A stretch of 64,000 bases of DNA from positions 912,025,009 through 912,089,008 of the forward strand of contig NC_081414.1 of assembly GCF_030272615.1 (NCBI RefSeq), written 5' to 3'. The stretch's first letter is position 1. Each line of letters begins with the position of its first letter. Made by a program: the position numbers and the translations under genes. The notes under the pieces are model-generated. The model was not told the origin of the DNA. It saw only the letters and a program-made list of their open reading frames with translations, and did not search any database. Positions 1-13,200 of the stretch are shown here, one piece after another. The DNA is from Cryptomeria japonica. Its lineage: Eukaryota > Streptophyta > Pinopsida > Cupressales > Cupressaceae.

Positions 1-783
1 ATAGTGGCAATCCCCTTCTCAACATTTTTTCTCTCCATGGTTTCCTCCATTTCCGATGCATCTTTAATCAATTTTTCTGAGCAACCCTAACAAGCTCAGA
101 ACCAATTATTCAAAACAGGCTATTTTGCTATCAAAAAGCTGTTGCCAAGTTCTTGTCACTCTTTTCCACAGGCCATTACAAAAATGTATTTTGTATTTCG
201 TTCTAGCAACATCTTTTGAGTTGCTTAAAAAAGGTTTTGTTTGGAAGTAGAAATATGCCTAGATTTCGAGTTTAGATACACTTTTTAAGCTAACATAGGA
301 CGTGAAGATGCCGTTACTGCCATTAAATTGATAATGAAGGTAAATACTAAATTTTTCCTGTTTAGGATTTTTCCTTACATATGAAACTTTGATTGCCTCA
401 AAATAACAGAAGCGCATTCCTTTCAGATTTCTAGAGTGGTTTTGTTAATACAGACAGTGGCATGATGAAGGTTAGTTCTGAGTTTTCTGCATGCACACAG
501 AGAAACATTACTGCAGCCTAACGTGCATCAACCTTTAAATTCACTTCCACTTACAATAGCTCCCATCTTTAAATGAGTAATAGTTAATACAGATTTGTTA
601 TGTTCTCCATAACAAAAGGGAGCTCCTTTTTATGCACCCTGATAATCCTAAGAGGACAAGGCACCCATTTGTATACACCCAAATATTTGTAGCTCATCTT
701 TGTCCTATTTAAGGCTAATCTCATGTAAATGGTCTTTTACTACCATACCTATCTTTAGAGGAATATAGCCATAGGTATAGTAC

Positions 784-1062
784 ACCAAAAGATATCATAT
801 TTTTTCATTCTTCCACTTAAAAAATAATTATATTATTATATTGTAATTAATATTAAATTATTATTATTATATTATCATATTGTAATTAATATTAAATTAT
901 TATTAAGATATGATTATATTATTATGTTTTAAATATATTCTTATTTTTATATTTTTATATTTGATATTTCCATTAAACTCTTTACAAAATTAAAAAGACT
1001 CAGTACCATATTATTATTAAATTATTATATTTATATATTTCTATTAAACTCTTGACTAAAGA
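784..1062. repeat. AT-rich ATT/TTA microsatellite tract
   Basis: Runs of attatt and taat units occur, including two near-identical stretches of about 35 bp around 832-905 (tattatattgtaattaatat followed by taaattattatt). This is simple-sequence expansion inside the intron. Confidence 0.7.
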
Positions 1063-1918
1063 AAAAAATCTATTAAGACTACTACAAAGTTAACTGATTG
1101 TATGATGGAGATAGATAGAATTGATTGATCATTAAATTCTAAGCGAGTGGTAGTTGAGAGGTGGAAGTAAAGATATAATTAGCATTAAATAATTAAAAAT
1201 TTAATTGAGCACATGAAAGGAGAAAATAAATAAAATGTTTTTTCCCACTTTTCATGCACAAACACGTCAACTTTAATGCTTCTAGTTTTTATTGACAAAC
1301 GTTTTTGCATCTATTATGTGATTGAAATATGCCTTCGGTGTAAAAATCCGTCTGGACAGATTTTAATTAAAGCTTCCATAAGTCATAGCTCTTTATTACT
1401 CAATCATTTAGACATCTTCTGATCCAATATCTTAAAAAAGCATTTTATCCGAATATCAGTCATCCCTATAGTGATGTGGAGTTTCTTATTCAAAGGAGAT
1501 ACAAGGTTGGGTACTCTTCCTGCACTTCACCACACATTGATTTGCTTGCTTCAGAAAGATGCATTGTAATGTCCCCTCATGGGTCCAGGCATGCTTTAAC
1601 CATAATTAATCAATTTCAATAGACTTGTGACTCAAACTGAATATATTAGGAAACAATTCCACCTTAACATGCATCAAATCAGTGATAGTCCGCAGTTCAA
1701 TCAATTAAATATTAATAAATAAATTGTTCATCTCTCAAACATCCATAGTTCTTAATGTAAGTATCAAACCAAATGTAATGTCCCCTACTAGGAACATCCC
1801 CTTTCCCAACTTCTTAAACACGGGCAGTTGTAACAGAAAAACATATTCTTCTTCCTAATATTAACTTAAGAATTCTTCTGATTTATATTCTAATATTTAT
1901 TTGTCTGACCAAACATTA

Positions 1919-2110
1919 TTTTATATATTTATATATTATTATTATTATTATATTCCTCTGCAGAACATTTCTCAGTCAATGTTATAATAATAATAACTAT
2001 TATACTATTATCAGTATTTATTTATTTATTTATTTATTATAATTATTATATTATTATCAGTATTTATTTATTTGTTTATTATTATTTATTAATATTTTAT
2101 TACATCAGGC
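1919..2110. repeat. AT-rich TTA/TTTA microsatellite tract
   Basis: Repeated tattatta and tttatttattta blocks occur, with a duplicated segment containing tattatcagtatttattta near 2008 and 2052. It is simple-sequence DNA with no coding potential. Confidence 0.7.
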
Positions 2111-4182
2111 TTCTTATATTAAACATACCAATTAAGTGCATCCCACACATTGCTGAAGCGATACCCCCACACATATTACGGTGAGCAGGGATGTTACTGC
2201 CTGTAACTTTCTGACAGTTTCTGATTCTGTCAGCACTTTATCCTTGCTGTCCTCCCTTGTCTTATTCCCCAAAGTCTGCTCCAGAAAAATAACCCCAAGA
2301 ACAAAGGTGTTATTGATTGTCCTCCTTTTATGAGCACAGTCTATAATCATTTCCCATCTATTCGATGATTGCAAATGATATCCTCCTCTGATCTGGACAA
2401 TCTTGTATCTTCCCGTCCTCTTCTCCCCTTATGCAAATGGAATTGAGACGTATTTTATACATCTGCGTGCCCCTTTGGAGAGACGTGGGAACCCCTCACC
2501 TAATCGTGCCTCTTCTCTTTGAAGAATCGTGTAATACAATTTGTTGGTAATAATATCGCTTATTGATTAATACGATCTTCACCAAGATCGCATCCCTCCA
2601 CACACACAATTCTTGCCCTTAATAATGATTTATGTTCTAAATAAATGGTTCATCGAGTAACGTGAAAGCCCAATAACTTATTCATGAAGTGGACTGCCCA
2701 TTAAGGAAGTCTCCAATTAAAGAAGTCGCTGCTTCCTATCTCTTCACAAATTAATGCAGTATAGCATCAGTTATATAAATTATATATATTTGTTATTTTA
2801 AATATTTATAAATTGTGTTACAATTAAAAATATGTAAATTATGTTTATAATTTATAATATACATAAATTATGTTTGTAATATAATATTAATTTACTCTCA
2901 TTTGAATATTTCAAGAATATCATAAGTAATAAATATTATTAAATAATAATATTTAATAAATAAATAAATTTCAAATAATTATTTGTTGGTAATTATATTA
3001 ATTAATAATAATAATTGTTTCATTTATGCTATATATAACGATCAAGGAGGGGACATGACATGTATTTACAAACCAAGAGCTATATAAACCACTATGTTAC
3101 TGGATTCTACTATTTAAGCCCCTATTGCTCAACACATATCTAAAAAACACCAAAAATATTTCTAAAAGACTGAAAAATTAAGTTCAGGGCAGGAAACTCG
3201 CACACAAAAATCTTTTACCATCTTGAATGCACGTTGTGAATGCTATTAGAATAAGGGAATAGGAGTTTGTCCTACAATCACAAGTGAGTTGAAATGCTTC
3301 CCCTGTTCCAATCTAGCACAACATCTTGCACCTGTCAACAACCTACATGGATAGTGAGAAGAAACTTGCTAAAGATAGAACCCTAGTGAATGGATACTAG
3401 GCATTGACTGCTCAAATGCTGCAGGATATCTCAACCATCAAATTTTCTTTGATAGAGGGCTGGGCTAGCTTATGGACTTGCTAATATTATATTTCAAGGT
3501 AGAAATTTTATTATTTTATTCTCATTCACTAGAAGTAAATTTGTGTTGTGAGACTTACCTCTGTCTTGGTCTAATGGTCTCCAGAGCTATTAAGATTTAT
3601 AGATTATATATTATTATTATATGATATATCATAAGTAGTATAGATATCTTAAAATTCTATATAAAAAATTTCAGAAGTATCAATATGGAGTAGCTATATT
3701 TATTAAGAGTAATTTTATTTTGCTTTAAAATTATTTAAAACTTATTTTGTTTTATTTACATTGTTTAATTTATTTTTATTCTTATTTAAGAGCCGTATAT
3801 GTTAAGATTTATTTTAAAATTAGTTTATTTACTTAAGAGCCATTTTATTTTACCCTATTTTAATTTGAAGAGCTACTTTATTTACTTATACTTATTTTAT
3901 TATACTTTAGAACTATTTAAGAATTTTGTTGGTACTTACTAAGAGTTTTTTTTTAATTTACTTACGAGATATTTTATAGCTTTAGTTTTTTGTTTTTTTT
4001 TAGTTGGCTCTATAATAGTTTTTTGTCAATACGCTCACCCCATTACACTCTCAGCATAGCTATTATTATAATTATAATTATATTAATTATATTTTGTGTA
4101 ATGTAATGTTTACATAAATATACGTAGATATATATACACACACACACATACATATATGTAGATGTATACATATATACATATG

Positions 4183-4574
4183 TGCTAAGTCACAATACGG
4201 CAATTTTCATGGATGAGGTTCGAATTTAATCGAATTTCAAACTTCTATAAAAAAAATCGAATTTAATCGAATTTCCTCTATAAAGCACTGCTATCCGCCT
4301 CTAAACACAACTCAGCTGGTCGTGGGTATTCTTTGTATATGTTTTGTATCTATTGGGTCACGGGTGTCTGCAACTGCTGGGTCACCCTTGGATTTTCTCC
4401 AACAAGGGTCGCTATTCTGATAATTTATTAGAAGTATACATATATTTAAAAATAAACAAAATTATAGAAGGCGAATTTTATCCGAATTTTTTTTCGAATT
4501 TTTCCCTTGTCGAATTTCATCCGAATTTCATGGCTGTCGAATTCGAATTCGAATTTGAACCTTGTGACTTAGCA
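4183..4574. mobile_element. TIR element (non-autonomous, 392 bp)
   Basis: Perfect 13-bp terminal inverted repeats TGCTAAGTCACAA (4183-4195) and TTGTGACTTAGCA (4562-4574) bound a short non-coding insert. The interior is rich in cgaattt/gaattc motifs at both ends (about 4220-4275 and 4470-4555), pointing to subterminal repeats. A stretch of about 20 bp starting catatatgtagatgtatac occurs on both sides (near 4150 and 4572), so the real target duplication is blurred by low-complexity sequence. The superfamily is not determinable; hAT-like or CACTA-like are possible. Confidence 0.6.
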
Positions 4575-7500
4575 TATATGTAGATGTATACGTATATTAT
4601 ATATATTTCAGTTCATTGAAGACATATAACGCCTTTTTCTGAAGATGTCCATGGAGATTTTTGTTCTTTGGAGACCATATTTCAACTTCTCAAGAAAAAT
4701 ATTCCCTTCCACAATATTTTCCTATGGTTTCAAAACATTTTTAGTAGAACAGGTGCCTTTCACAGTATTGGCAAAGTACTCTTTCTTACAAGGTATAATT
4801 TTCCCTGATTGAATTGAAGATGTATTTTCCATGCTTGAAACATGGCATTAGTACTTCACCTGTAGTCTTCTGCATAGTGCAAAGTTCAATTTTATCTAGG
4901 CAAATTCTTCAACAATTCAAAATTAAATATTTAGCAGAAGGGCCAAAGATCTATTTAAACACCCACTAATGAAACCTGGGAAGTAGAATGCAAATTTTAT
5001 GGGAAACTTCAGTCTGTAATTCTTAATCAAGCTTCCTTCTGTTTCTGCGTGTCACCAACTTTCCCTGTTTAATAAAGCAAATTCAATCCTAGTTTTGATA
5101 AGGAACTGTTCCAACTTGAAGATCGCATACTATACTAAGGACGCTTTATTAGCCTATAGCTTGAGGTTTCTCTGACCACGTTGGGTCAGCAGCAAGAAAA
5201 TGTGAATTGCTTTAATGTATTTATTTTCAGATGATTGATTCATTAGATGATTATATGTGTTCTTAAATTACAAACATATGTATAGCAGAAAAGACTAATT
5301 TGAGCTCTGATTCATCACATAATACTGATTTGATATTATTTTCCTCTTAAAAAATTTGTAGAAGTCCAAAGATAATGTCAGCAAAATATTGTAACGCATC
5401 TGTCTATTTTAAAATTTAAGTCAAGTTTAACAAAAATATTCCATGTTTGGACTACACACACCTCTGAACTTCCAGCATATTGTGGTGGCAAATTCCATAC
5501 CTTGAATATACAAAAATTTCTTCTAGGTTATTCTAGCTGTAGCTATTGTGATCTCCCACAAACAGGAAGCCACAAGGAGGTAGGACTCGTAATCCTCTTC
5601 TGTATGCACAGAGAAGACATGTGCCTAGTGTTTTCACAAAAGGCCTAAGTTAAGCAGTTGTTAACTATTGCGTGCTATGTTTTTAATCATTTCTAGCCAG
5701 ACAAAGAAAGGAGAGAATTTGATCGAGGCTCTTAGCATGTAACTGTGGTTGTTGACCACCATATGGTGCATTGACAATTTATTTTTGAGCTGGTGATGTT
5801 CAAAGCTCAAATGCTATCCCACACGTATTAGCATGCTCAAGTTCAGGGTTCAGATGTGAAAAAAAATTCTATGAAGGAGTGCAGGTTAGTTGCTAAACCC
5901 TAAAAAATCCTATAGTAACCTAGGTATCATACCTAAATTAACCTAATTGCAATAGGAATTACCCCATCCCTACAAACAGTCCCAACTCTGTGTTCCCAGC
6001 AAGTGGATTTCCTCTACCCAACTGGAGGCAACTCAAATGCAACTTGGGGCTTCAGGGACAAGGGTTTATGACCAGCCCAACTGTGCCACGTTTCCCTTCA
6101 CTTGTCGTACAAGAGAGCCTGTCAATATAAAGCGAAATGCTGCACATAGGAGATTCACCACAAGCACAAAGATGGATCATTAGATCATTCATATGCTATT
6201 CATTATTCTCCAGTATTCATCCTTTTCCAAGAATTTTGTTGGAAGTATCTTAATGATTAACTAGGCAACATGGAACATGAGTATAAGCCTTTCCTTACTC
6301 CGTTTCCAAAAGTCTTAGCTTTTTAATATTTTAGTTCCCTGCATTCACAAAGTTGTCATGCCATTGTCATTTAATGACAAGTTGAATGATTTTTTCAAGT
6401 CAATCCTAGAAATTTTTGTTTCACATTTGCAAGGGTGACCTTAGAGATTTAAAGTTCAACCATATGGCATGCATTTGTTCCAACCATGAAATTTAGTATT
6501 GCCTAAAGGCTGTGCGACTGCTACTTGATTTAGAAGGCTCATTAGAAAATCTTCTAAAAAACCCATCCTTTTGCCTAAAAATTCGTTTTGACATCTCAAA
6601 AACCTCATTCCTTTAACTTCATCTCCACAAGCTCGCTTCAACAGGTTCGATGTGTCATTTCATAGAGCTCTTTATTTAGATGCGATGATCTAGATGATAA
6701 GTTATGTTCATTATTTTGACTCCCAAAAACTTTTTCTAACAGGGTCTAACTCTAAAACCTATTATCAGAACATTTTCCTTCCCAGAAGCTTCTCGGCAAC
6801 CCAAAGAGTTTCCCAAAATATTGGAAATGTCTGTACCAATTGCATATTATTTTGCTGGTTTTCAGTCAAAAACAGAGCTTCAAAAGTTTCTAGTAGTTTC
6901 TAATCTTTTCCAAAGTGTTTCCTAAAATTTTAAACACCCTTTCCAACTGTTTTTAAAATTCTACGCCATTGCCAGTACTCTTTAATGCTGATTCCCCTTT
7001 TACTGCCATTTCCTTGAAAAGTCAGTCTCAGAGTTTCTGATGCTGCCTAACATAGCCTTGCCCACTTCCAATCTTATCATTTCCAAAGTTTCCAAGTATC
7101 CATTTGTGCTCCTTGACACAACAAAGGTACTTTTCCCTTCTTACAAAGAGCCGCAACTTAATGCCTTGATCCAGATCATGAAATTCTTTATGATAAAGCT
7201 AAACCAAGATTACCAACAGGGACATGATTCACTGGTGACTCTACGTAAAGTTTCATATTAGTTGCAAGGGCTCCATTCTAGCTGGGTTGTAATCTACCAA
7301 ATGACATGCGACTGAAAAACAGAGATCCGTGCCCAGTCTTCAGCATATTTTGGGTAACAGATCCACATACCCCACTGAAACCTGCCAAATTTTAGGTATT
7401 TCAAGATGCTTCAGGCAACTGCCGAAGATCAACGGACTACAATTCATTGCTGAAACTGCCTTAACTCTATGCAACCCACCAGGACTCCGTGCCAATAGAA

Positions 7501-8110
7501 TACTAAACCCCACATACAGATACAATTCCTAAACAGTTTTTAGCATGATAGTTGCCCCTCGGACCTTGGCATCCAAGCCGAAAGGCGCCACAACTCTTTA
7601 CTACCAGGAAAGCTTTCAAGGGAAACAAATCACCGAAGACCTTGCTTGACGCAGCAAGAAAGTAGGTTTAGTCGACAATATTTTACACCTAGCAGGTTAT
7701 CCAAGAATATCTAAGGTGGTTTAAGGATTCGTGGTTTATGCTCTCTCGTGCACAAAACAATGTACAATTTCCTCACCAATAACGCATTGCTCTCCCAGCA
7801 ACATCGTCTCATGTAGACCACTAGTTCGAAAGCCAGGTCGACTCCCCTCCCATTCGCCAATTACTTCAATATTGACTAAAGTTAAAATTTATCTTCTCGT
7901 CGTATAATTCAGCATAAAATGAGTGCTAGATCTGGTTTCACGGTACGATCTAATTCTTAATTTCTTATTTTATCACGGACCTAAGCAAAAAACAATAAAT
8001 CAATTTGACGTGCAACCAAAGCCTGGCACGATCGAGAAACCATCCCGTCTTCCAGGAAACAAAGAAGTAGGAACTTTTGAGATCTTAAACAGTAAGGTTA
8101 AAATACTTAC

Positions 8111-8296
8111 AAATTCAACGAATGCCTGGTTATGGTTGGCTCCCACGTTGCATTTAGTGTTGACAATTTTGCCAAAGGGTTTACAAAGCTCTACGAGCTC
8201 CTCTTCCGTGCATTCCCACGGCAGATTTCTGAGATGCAAAACCTTCGACGGAGGCTGCGTGTAGCGAAACTGAGGCTGACCCGCTGAAGACGCCAT
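8111..8296 (-). CDS. PTB: Polypyrimidine tract-binding protein homolog (PTB1/2 type), coding exon 1
   Basis: This exon encodes 62 residues beginning MASSAGQPQFRYTQPPSK, then the first RRM start (KVLHLRNLPWECTEEEL, RNP2-like LHLRNLP) through NQAFVEF at the RNP1 region. It matches the N-terminus of plant PTB1/PTB2 splicing regulators closely from memory of the family. These RNA-binding proteins bind pyrimidine tracts in pre-mRNA and control alternative splicing in nucleus and cytoplasm. The coding exon ends exactly at a consensus donor, TTT|GTAAGT, with the intron starting at 8110, which is where RRM1 would be split. The ATG is read from CAT at 8294-8296. Without splicing the frame runs on to a stop near 8000. 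Remaining exons (rest of RRM1, RRM2, RRM3) must lie left of the window. No lesion is visible in this exon. Confidence 0.93.
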
Positions 8297-8480
8297 TCAA
8301 TTTATACTAGACAGGTTCACTTCTGCTGCATAAAACTGTGCAGACAATTCGCAGAGAGATTCGAACCCTAAACGACCATAGCACAAAAACAAACCCTTTT
8401 CTTCTGAAAACCTCTTCTAATGCGTGTTTGTGCTCAGAAGAGGTATTTCCCACTGCAGAACACAAGTACAAAGACGGCGA

Positions 8481-8490
8481 GTTTAAATAC
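8481..8490 (-). promoter_or_regulatory. Candidate TATA element of the PTB gene
   Basis: On the minus strand the motif GTATTTAAAC lies about 185 bp upstream of the PTB start codon, in a more GC-balanced promoter-like stretch. It is a plausible TATA box by position and composition only, and the transcription start is not visible. Confidence 0.3.
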
Positions 8491-8742
8491 GTGGAAGCGT
8501 ATGTAAGCCGTAGGTTTATGCCGTCTGTATTTGAAGTGAGGCTCTGGAAGCTGCGGCTAGAGAAGCGAAGAGCAGATATGTTCGTGAAAGGGTCTGAAAC
8601 TTTATTTTTATTTTATCTTCGTTTACGTCGTAGGGCAACTTATTTTTGGATTTTAAAGTGCGTGGCAGGATAAAAGGTTCTTAGCCGACGGTGAGATCAA
8701 ATTTTATTGCTGCTCCTCCTCTTCTAAGGATGGAAATAGTTA

Positions 8743-9202
8743 GGGGAAAGGACTCACTAGTTGTGCACCCTAACTTCGCGCTCCTCAAAATCGTACTTGG
8801 AAATTTTAAATCACTCCGATGTTTTTACAACAGCTTACTTGGCAAGTCCCCTACTTATAACTAAGGTTTCAGGGTCACATCATCAAATATGATGCCACAT
8901 CAGCATGCTTTTTGCTAAGGTGTCCAAAACAGCCCCAAAAAAAAGTGAGACCAATAGGCGTGCAAAAGAGACCCCAATAGTTGTGCAGCTGACATGGCAT
9001 CACTTGATTGGTTACTTTTTACAATATTAGTACATTTCTTAACAACTATTGGTACATTCCTAACAATTGTTGGTACATTTCCTAACAAAAATTGATATTT
9101 TTTGATTCAAACAATAGGTTTTATTTGTTCAATTTTTGGAACAAAAGGTATCAACAACCCTCACAACAATTGGTACATGCTCAACTACTGGGTCCCTTCC
9201 CC
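8743..9202. mobile_element. MITE with TA target duplication
   Basis: The ends are imperfect inverted repeats of 21 bp, matching at 18 of 21 positions. The left end begins GGGGAAAGGACTCAC and the right end, read inward, begins GGGGAAGGGACCCAG. Both sides carry TA (8741-8742 and 9203-9204), as expected for Tc1/mariner- or PIF-type insertions. The 460-bp interior is non-coding and includes three tandem copies of a roughly 22-bp unit around ttggtacattcctaacaa (about 9025-9085). It sits about 450 bp upstream of the PTB start codon. Confidence 0.7.
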
Positions 9203-9204
9203 TA

Positions 9205-10267
9205 GTACCCGTAACAATCTTCTTAGGTGAGGTTTTGGATCATCTTAACATATGTAAATGAGAAAAATGTGTAATCCCTTTAAGTGTTTTTCATTTATGA
9301 TTTTAGTACGTATGTGATTTGGTTTTTATGATGTATATGTTAATTTTGTTGGGTGAATATTTTGTCTCCAGCGTATTGATGACAAAATATATAATTCACA
9401 TAACGCTATGCTGAAAAATTAATCTCTCCTCTCATCAAGGGGAGGTTCCTTATGAAATTTCTCTTCTAATTAATAAAAATTAATCTCTCCTCTCATCAAG
9501 GGGAGGGCATATAACTCTCTTTTTTCAGAGTTTATGTATTCTCCCTTCACTTGGTTACAATTTCTCTACCTCTTCAGATACTCAAAGAAAATAACTATTA
9601 ATCTAACAAACTACACCAAGAGCTACTATTAAGCAGCACAAAGTCTCCTTGAAGGAAACACTAATTCAAACTGATCATTACAAATTAAACAATTAGAAAT
9701 TTAGCTTGTAGCTCAAAGTCTTCAAGTATAGATTTCTAATCCATTAACTACAAATAATTGCAGTAATACAAAGCTTACCACAAGTTACTTAATTTATCAG
9801 AAGATTTCTCAAATATGATAATAGCACAAAGTCTATTTGCAAGATTTGAGAGCTCTTTAACCACATAACAATATCTTAAAGATCAAAGAAGTAAAGATAA
9901 TATATATTCAATGGACATAGGAACATTAAATTATATAAACAATTTTCTTGGTACAACACAAAGTTTGTGATCAACAAAACTGTTTTCTTTATTTGTTTGA
10001 TAGAATTTTCACCACAAAAGCCCAAAGTCTTATTTGGGATAAAAAATTTGCAGAGTTTTGCTAAGCATGAAAAAGATAAAATATTTACAAAAGAGGTCCT
10101 CTTTATATAGGAAAATAAGTTGAGAAAAAGGTGGGCACAGTTGGCTTATTCAACTACACAGTCCCATTTTACTACAACTACAATATAAAGAAAATGTGCA
10201 GCTGCATAAAAATTAACAACATCTATCGGTGCAACTGCATGAAGAAAAGGTGCCAAAAGGGGGTACT
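9205..10267. other. Non-coding stretch with a 32-bp direct repeat
   Basis: No coding ORF is supported. A perfect 32-bp direct repeat (core ctctcctctcatcaagggga) occurs at 9414-9445 and 9475-9506. From 9640 to 10035 the phrase cacaaagtc/caaagtct recurs irregularly at least five times. The right part is the 3' flank of the minus-strand pseudogene that follows. I could not find a matching LTR partner for this stretch elsewhere in the window. Confidence 0.5.
9414..9506. repeat. Perfect 32-bp direct repeat, offset 61 bp
   Basis: The two copies are 9414-9445 and 9475-9506 and are identical, containing ctctcctctcatcaagggga. The spacer between them is 29 bp. Confidence 0.85.
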
Positions 10268-13200
10268 TCATTCTTGATTTTCTTCTTCATTGGATTTCTG
10301 GAAATCTTCGAATTTAGCAAGGATGTCTTTCATCTCTGCTTCGTTTGGCATTGAGGTAGAACTTGTGATGATTTGGATGCGGGAAATTGCATCTTGAATC
10401 TTCACCTGTTTCTTTTTAACATCCTTCAGCATAGATGCGAGGACTTCAAAATTGACTTGGATTTCTAACAGTTTATCAAATGTATCAATTGAGAAATCTT
10501 GTCCCGTGCATTGATCCATCAAGGAAAGGAATTCTTGCATGACAACTTCAGCAGTGACGAGATTTTGATCGCCATCATATAAATAGCAAGGGAGATCACC
10601 AACTTTGGCAAAAATGAGGTCAGCCTCGTCATCACCTTCTTTCTTCTCCCGGTCCAGCTCCGCAATCATTAACTTCATTGTCTCTTGCTTATGAGACAAT
10701 AAAGACAAGATCTGGATGTACTTCTCCCTCGTGGGAATTACCTTATTCTCAACCAGGACATCTATCTTGAAGTCCTCCATTTTGCTCCACAAGGTAGTAC
10801 TTTTCACAACTTCCTCAATCTCTTATGATAAAGAGGTTTTGAGTCCTTGCATCTAACTCTGGACTACTTCATAATCTGACAATAGTCCCACTGTTGAACT
10901 CAGAAGATGAGAGCCTTCTGATCTTAGCCGTGAAATCCACTCATCCATCACTCGACCTTTAGCTCCCACCTGTTCAATCTTCTTGAGGGCTTCGGTATCT
11001 ATTGAGGATCCTATGGGTTCAACCTCTTGAGAAGATTGTGTTACCTTTAGAAGAACGTTGGTCAGTTGTTCACACTTCTGCTTCAAGATATTTTTCTCAT
11101 CCCTCTCCTGATCTAATCTTCTCAACAAAGAATTAAAGGTTGTCTGTGAATCCAATTTCACACTCTCGTGTGTTTCCACCCCGAGCTCTACGACCTACAT
11201 GGTATAATCTTCAGATCGTATATTGCCTTTGTCCTTGTCTGACGATGGTACCATAACTTTAGCATATTTTCTCTTGGAAGTCGGGTCTACTACCACCCGA
11301 GATACCATCTTTGGCTTTTTTGTTCCCTTAGGCTTTGGAGGAACCAAAAGTTCAAAGTCAAACTCGTCTAGAGAGATCACCTGTTTTTTCCTTTTAGGGG
11401 CCACTACTTCCATCTAAGAGGGTAGTTCTGGATTGGCTGATGGAGTAGTAGCTCCTTGTTGATTTTGAGTTGAAGCTTTGGGAGTAGGTTGACTAGAGCT
11501 TGGAGCAGTTGTGAGTGTTACTGATGGTGTCGATATTGAGGTATCTAGTGGAACATTTGTTGTTGCTACCTCTTCAGTTACAAATGGGAGAGTTGAGGGT
11601 GCCGTGAATATAACTTCAGCACTTACCAATTGAGAATTGTGGTGGTGGTGGTGGTAGTGATGGGTAAGTCTACTGAAACCTGTTCTGCAAGTGCATCTTC
11701 CAAGGTTTCATTAAAATCAATCATTATGGATTCAAAAGTAGATGAAGGGATATCATCTAAATTAGAGAAGTTGGTTATTGTGAAAAACTGACCAACAGTC
11801 TCTGATTGTGTCATGCCCATACTTAGATCTCCATCTTCTTGAAAATCCTCATCCTCTTGGTCAGAGTCAGAGTCAGAGTCAGAGTCAATAGAGTGGACGA
11901 TTACTCGTGAGGTAATCAGGGCATCAACTTCAGCTAGGTGTGATACTTCTTCTGCCTGTACTTCCTCTTGTTGAGGAATTTCACCTTCTTCAACCTCCTT
12001 TCCTTTTCCAACTCCACTAGCAGGCAGTTGTTATGGCTCTTTCGCCACTGCTTCCTGTGATGCGGATGATGATTCACCCTTCTTCGACCCTTTAACTATA
12101 AATTTAATTTTGGGTCCTTTACCCTTCTATTGTACCATAGGAGTTGAGGATAGTGCTTGTGAGCCTGCCCTGCTCTTTGTTCTTGTTTCAGCTGTAGTTG
12201 TCTTGCCCAATGGGCCATCATTGTTGTCATCATCTCCTGAACTAGCAGGAAGTTGTTTCATCCTGAGATTCTTTTTTAGCAACCAAGCATTGGTGTTTGC
12301 TAAGATAGGAGAGATCCTCTAAGTAATAGATTTGCTTTATTTCTTTGACCATTGCACAAGTGGAAGTGGAGAGTCAACAATCTTCTTCTCATAATAAACA
12401 GGGTCCATTATGTCATTTGTGTCTTCCATGGTCATTGGGATCTTAGCTAAATCCAAATTTTTAATTTGTTCCAGAGTAAGGCGGCTGAAATCCATCCTTC
12501 TTATATCCTCCTCATTCCGACAATCTGCCCAAACATCCTCAAACCTATAAACATGAGTATAAGTTCTTTTGAGTTTGTTCTTTATACTACGAAAGTCAAA
12601 ATTGGTTCGGGCCTTGAATCTTGTCATGGTATTCCATTGCATTTCTTCCTCCATATTTTTGGCCTCAGGATTGGTTAGCACTGAGTACCTGTCGATTGAT
12701 TCTAGGAATTTCAACCCAGTCTTATGTGCTTGTGATTATTTCTCATGCACACTAATCAGTTGTCTGCACAACTCCATGAGGACGATTTTGTCTGAAGGGA
12801 ACCTTGGAAGAATGAAGGGCTCGCTTGAGAAACATCCAATTCGGATGTAGGTGAATGTGGGAAACTGCAGAAATACACACCCAATGAGATACCCTGTTGT
12901 AAGTGACCTTTGATATTCTCCTCTTCTACAGGCCTTTATCAAAAATGCACTTCCATACAGCGAAGAAGGCGTCATTAACCCTTCTATAGTGGTTACCTTG
13001 ATTCTTGATGGTAAGCTAATCATAATACTCCTAGACGGGCACCAATCTTCTGTCACCCTTGGTAGACAAGCCTGGATATTGCCTCATTGAAGCAGCTGCG
13101 TAAACTAGGTACGAGGTCATGTAAAACTTCAGTGTCACCTTGACCTCCTTCAATTGAGCACAAAGCGCATCACTAATCTTCTCTCCCCAATTGATTCTCA

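Larger units (their letters stand above)
1..8110 (-). other. PTB intron 1 (large, continues past window edge)
   Basis: Everything to the left of the PTB exon 1 donor is intron if the remaining exons lie beyond the window edge. I looked for the next PTB exon (the end of RRM1) on the minus strand and did not see it. The stretch has no convincing coding ORF. It is AT-rich and holds ATT/TTA-type microsatellite tracts near 784-1062, 1919-2110 and 2765-3030, plus a TIR insertion at 4183-4574. An intron of at least 8.1 kb is typical of conifer genes. If the PTB locus is instead a broken copy with only exon 1, this would be ordinary intergenic DNA. Confidence 0.6.

Noticed and set aside
6456..7532. 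Small ORFs on both strands in the PTB intron
   Set aside because: They are short, without domains, in AT-rich intron sequence, and overlap each other in opposite frames.
8338..8673. 111-codon plus-strand ORF next to PTB exon 1
   Set aside because: It is antisense to the PTB 5' leader and promoter, has no recognisable domain, and its composition follows the promoter DNA.
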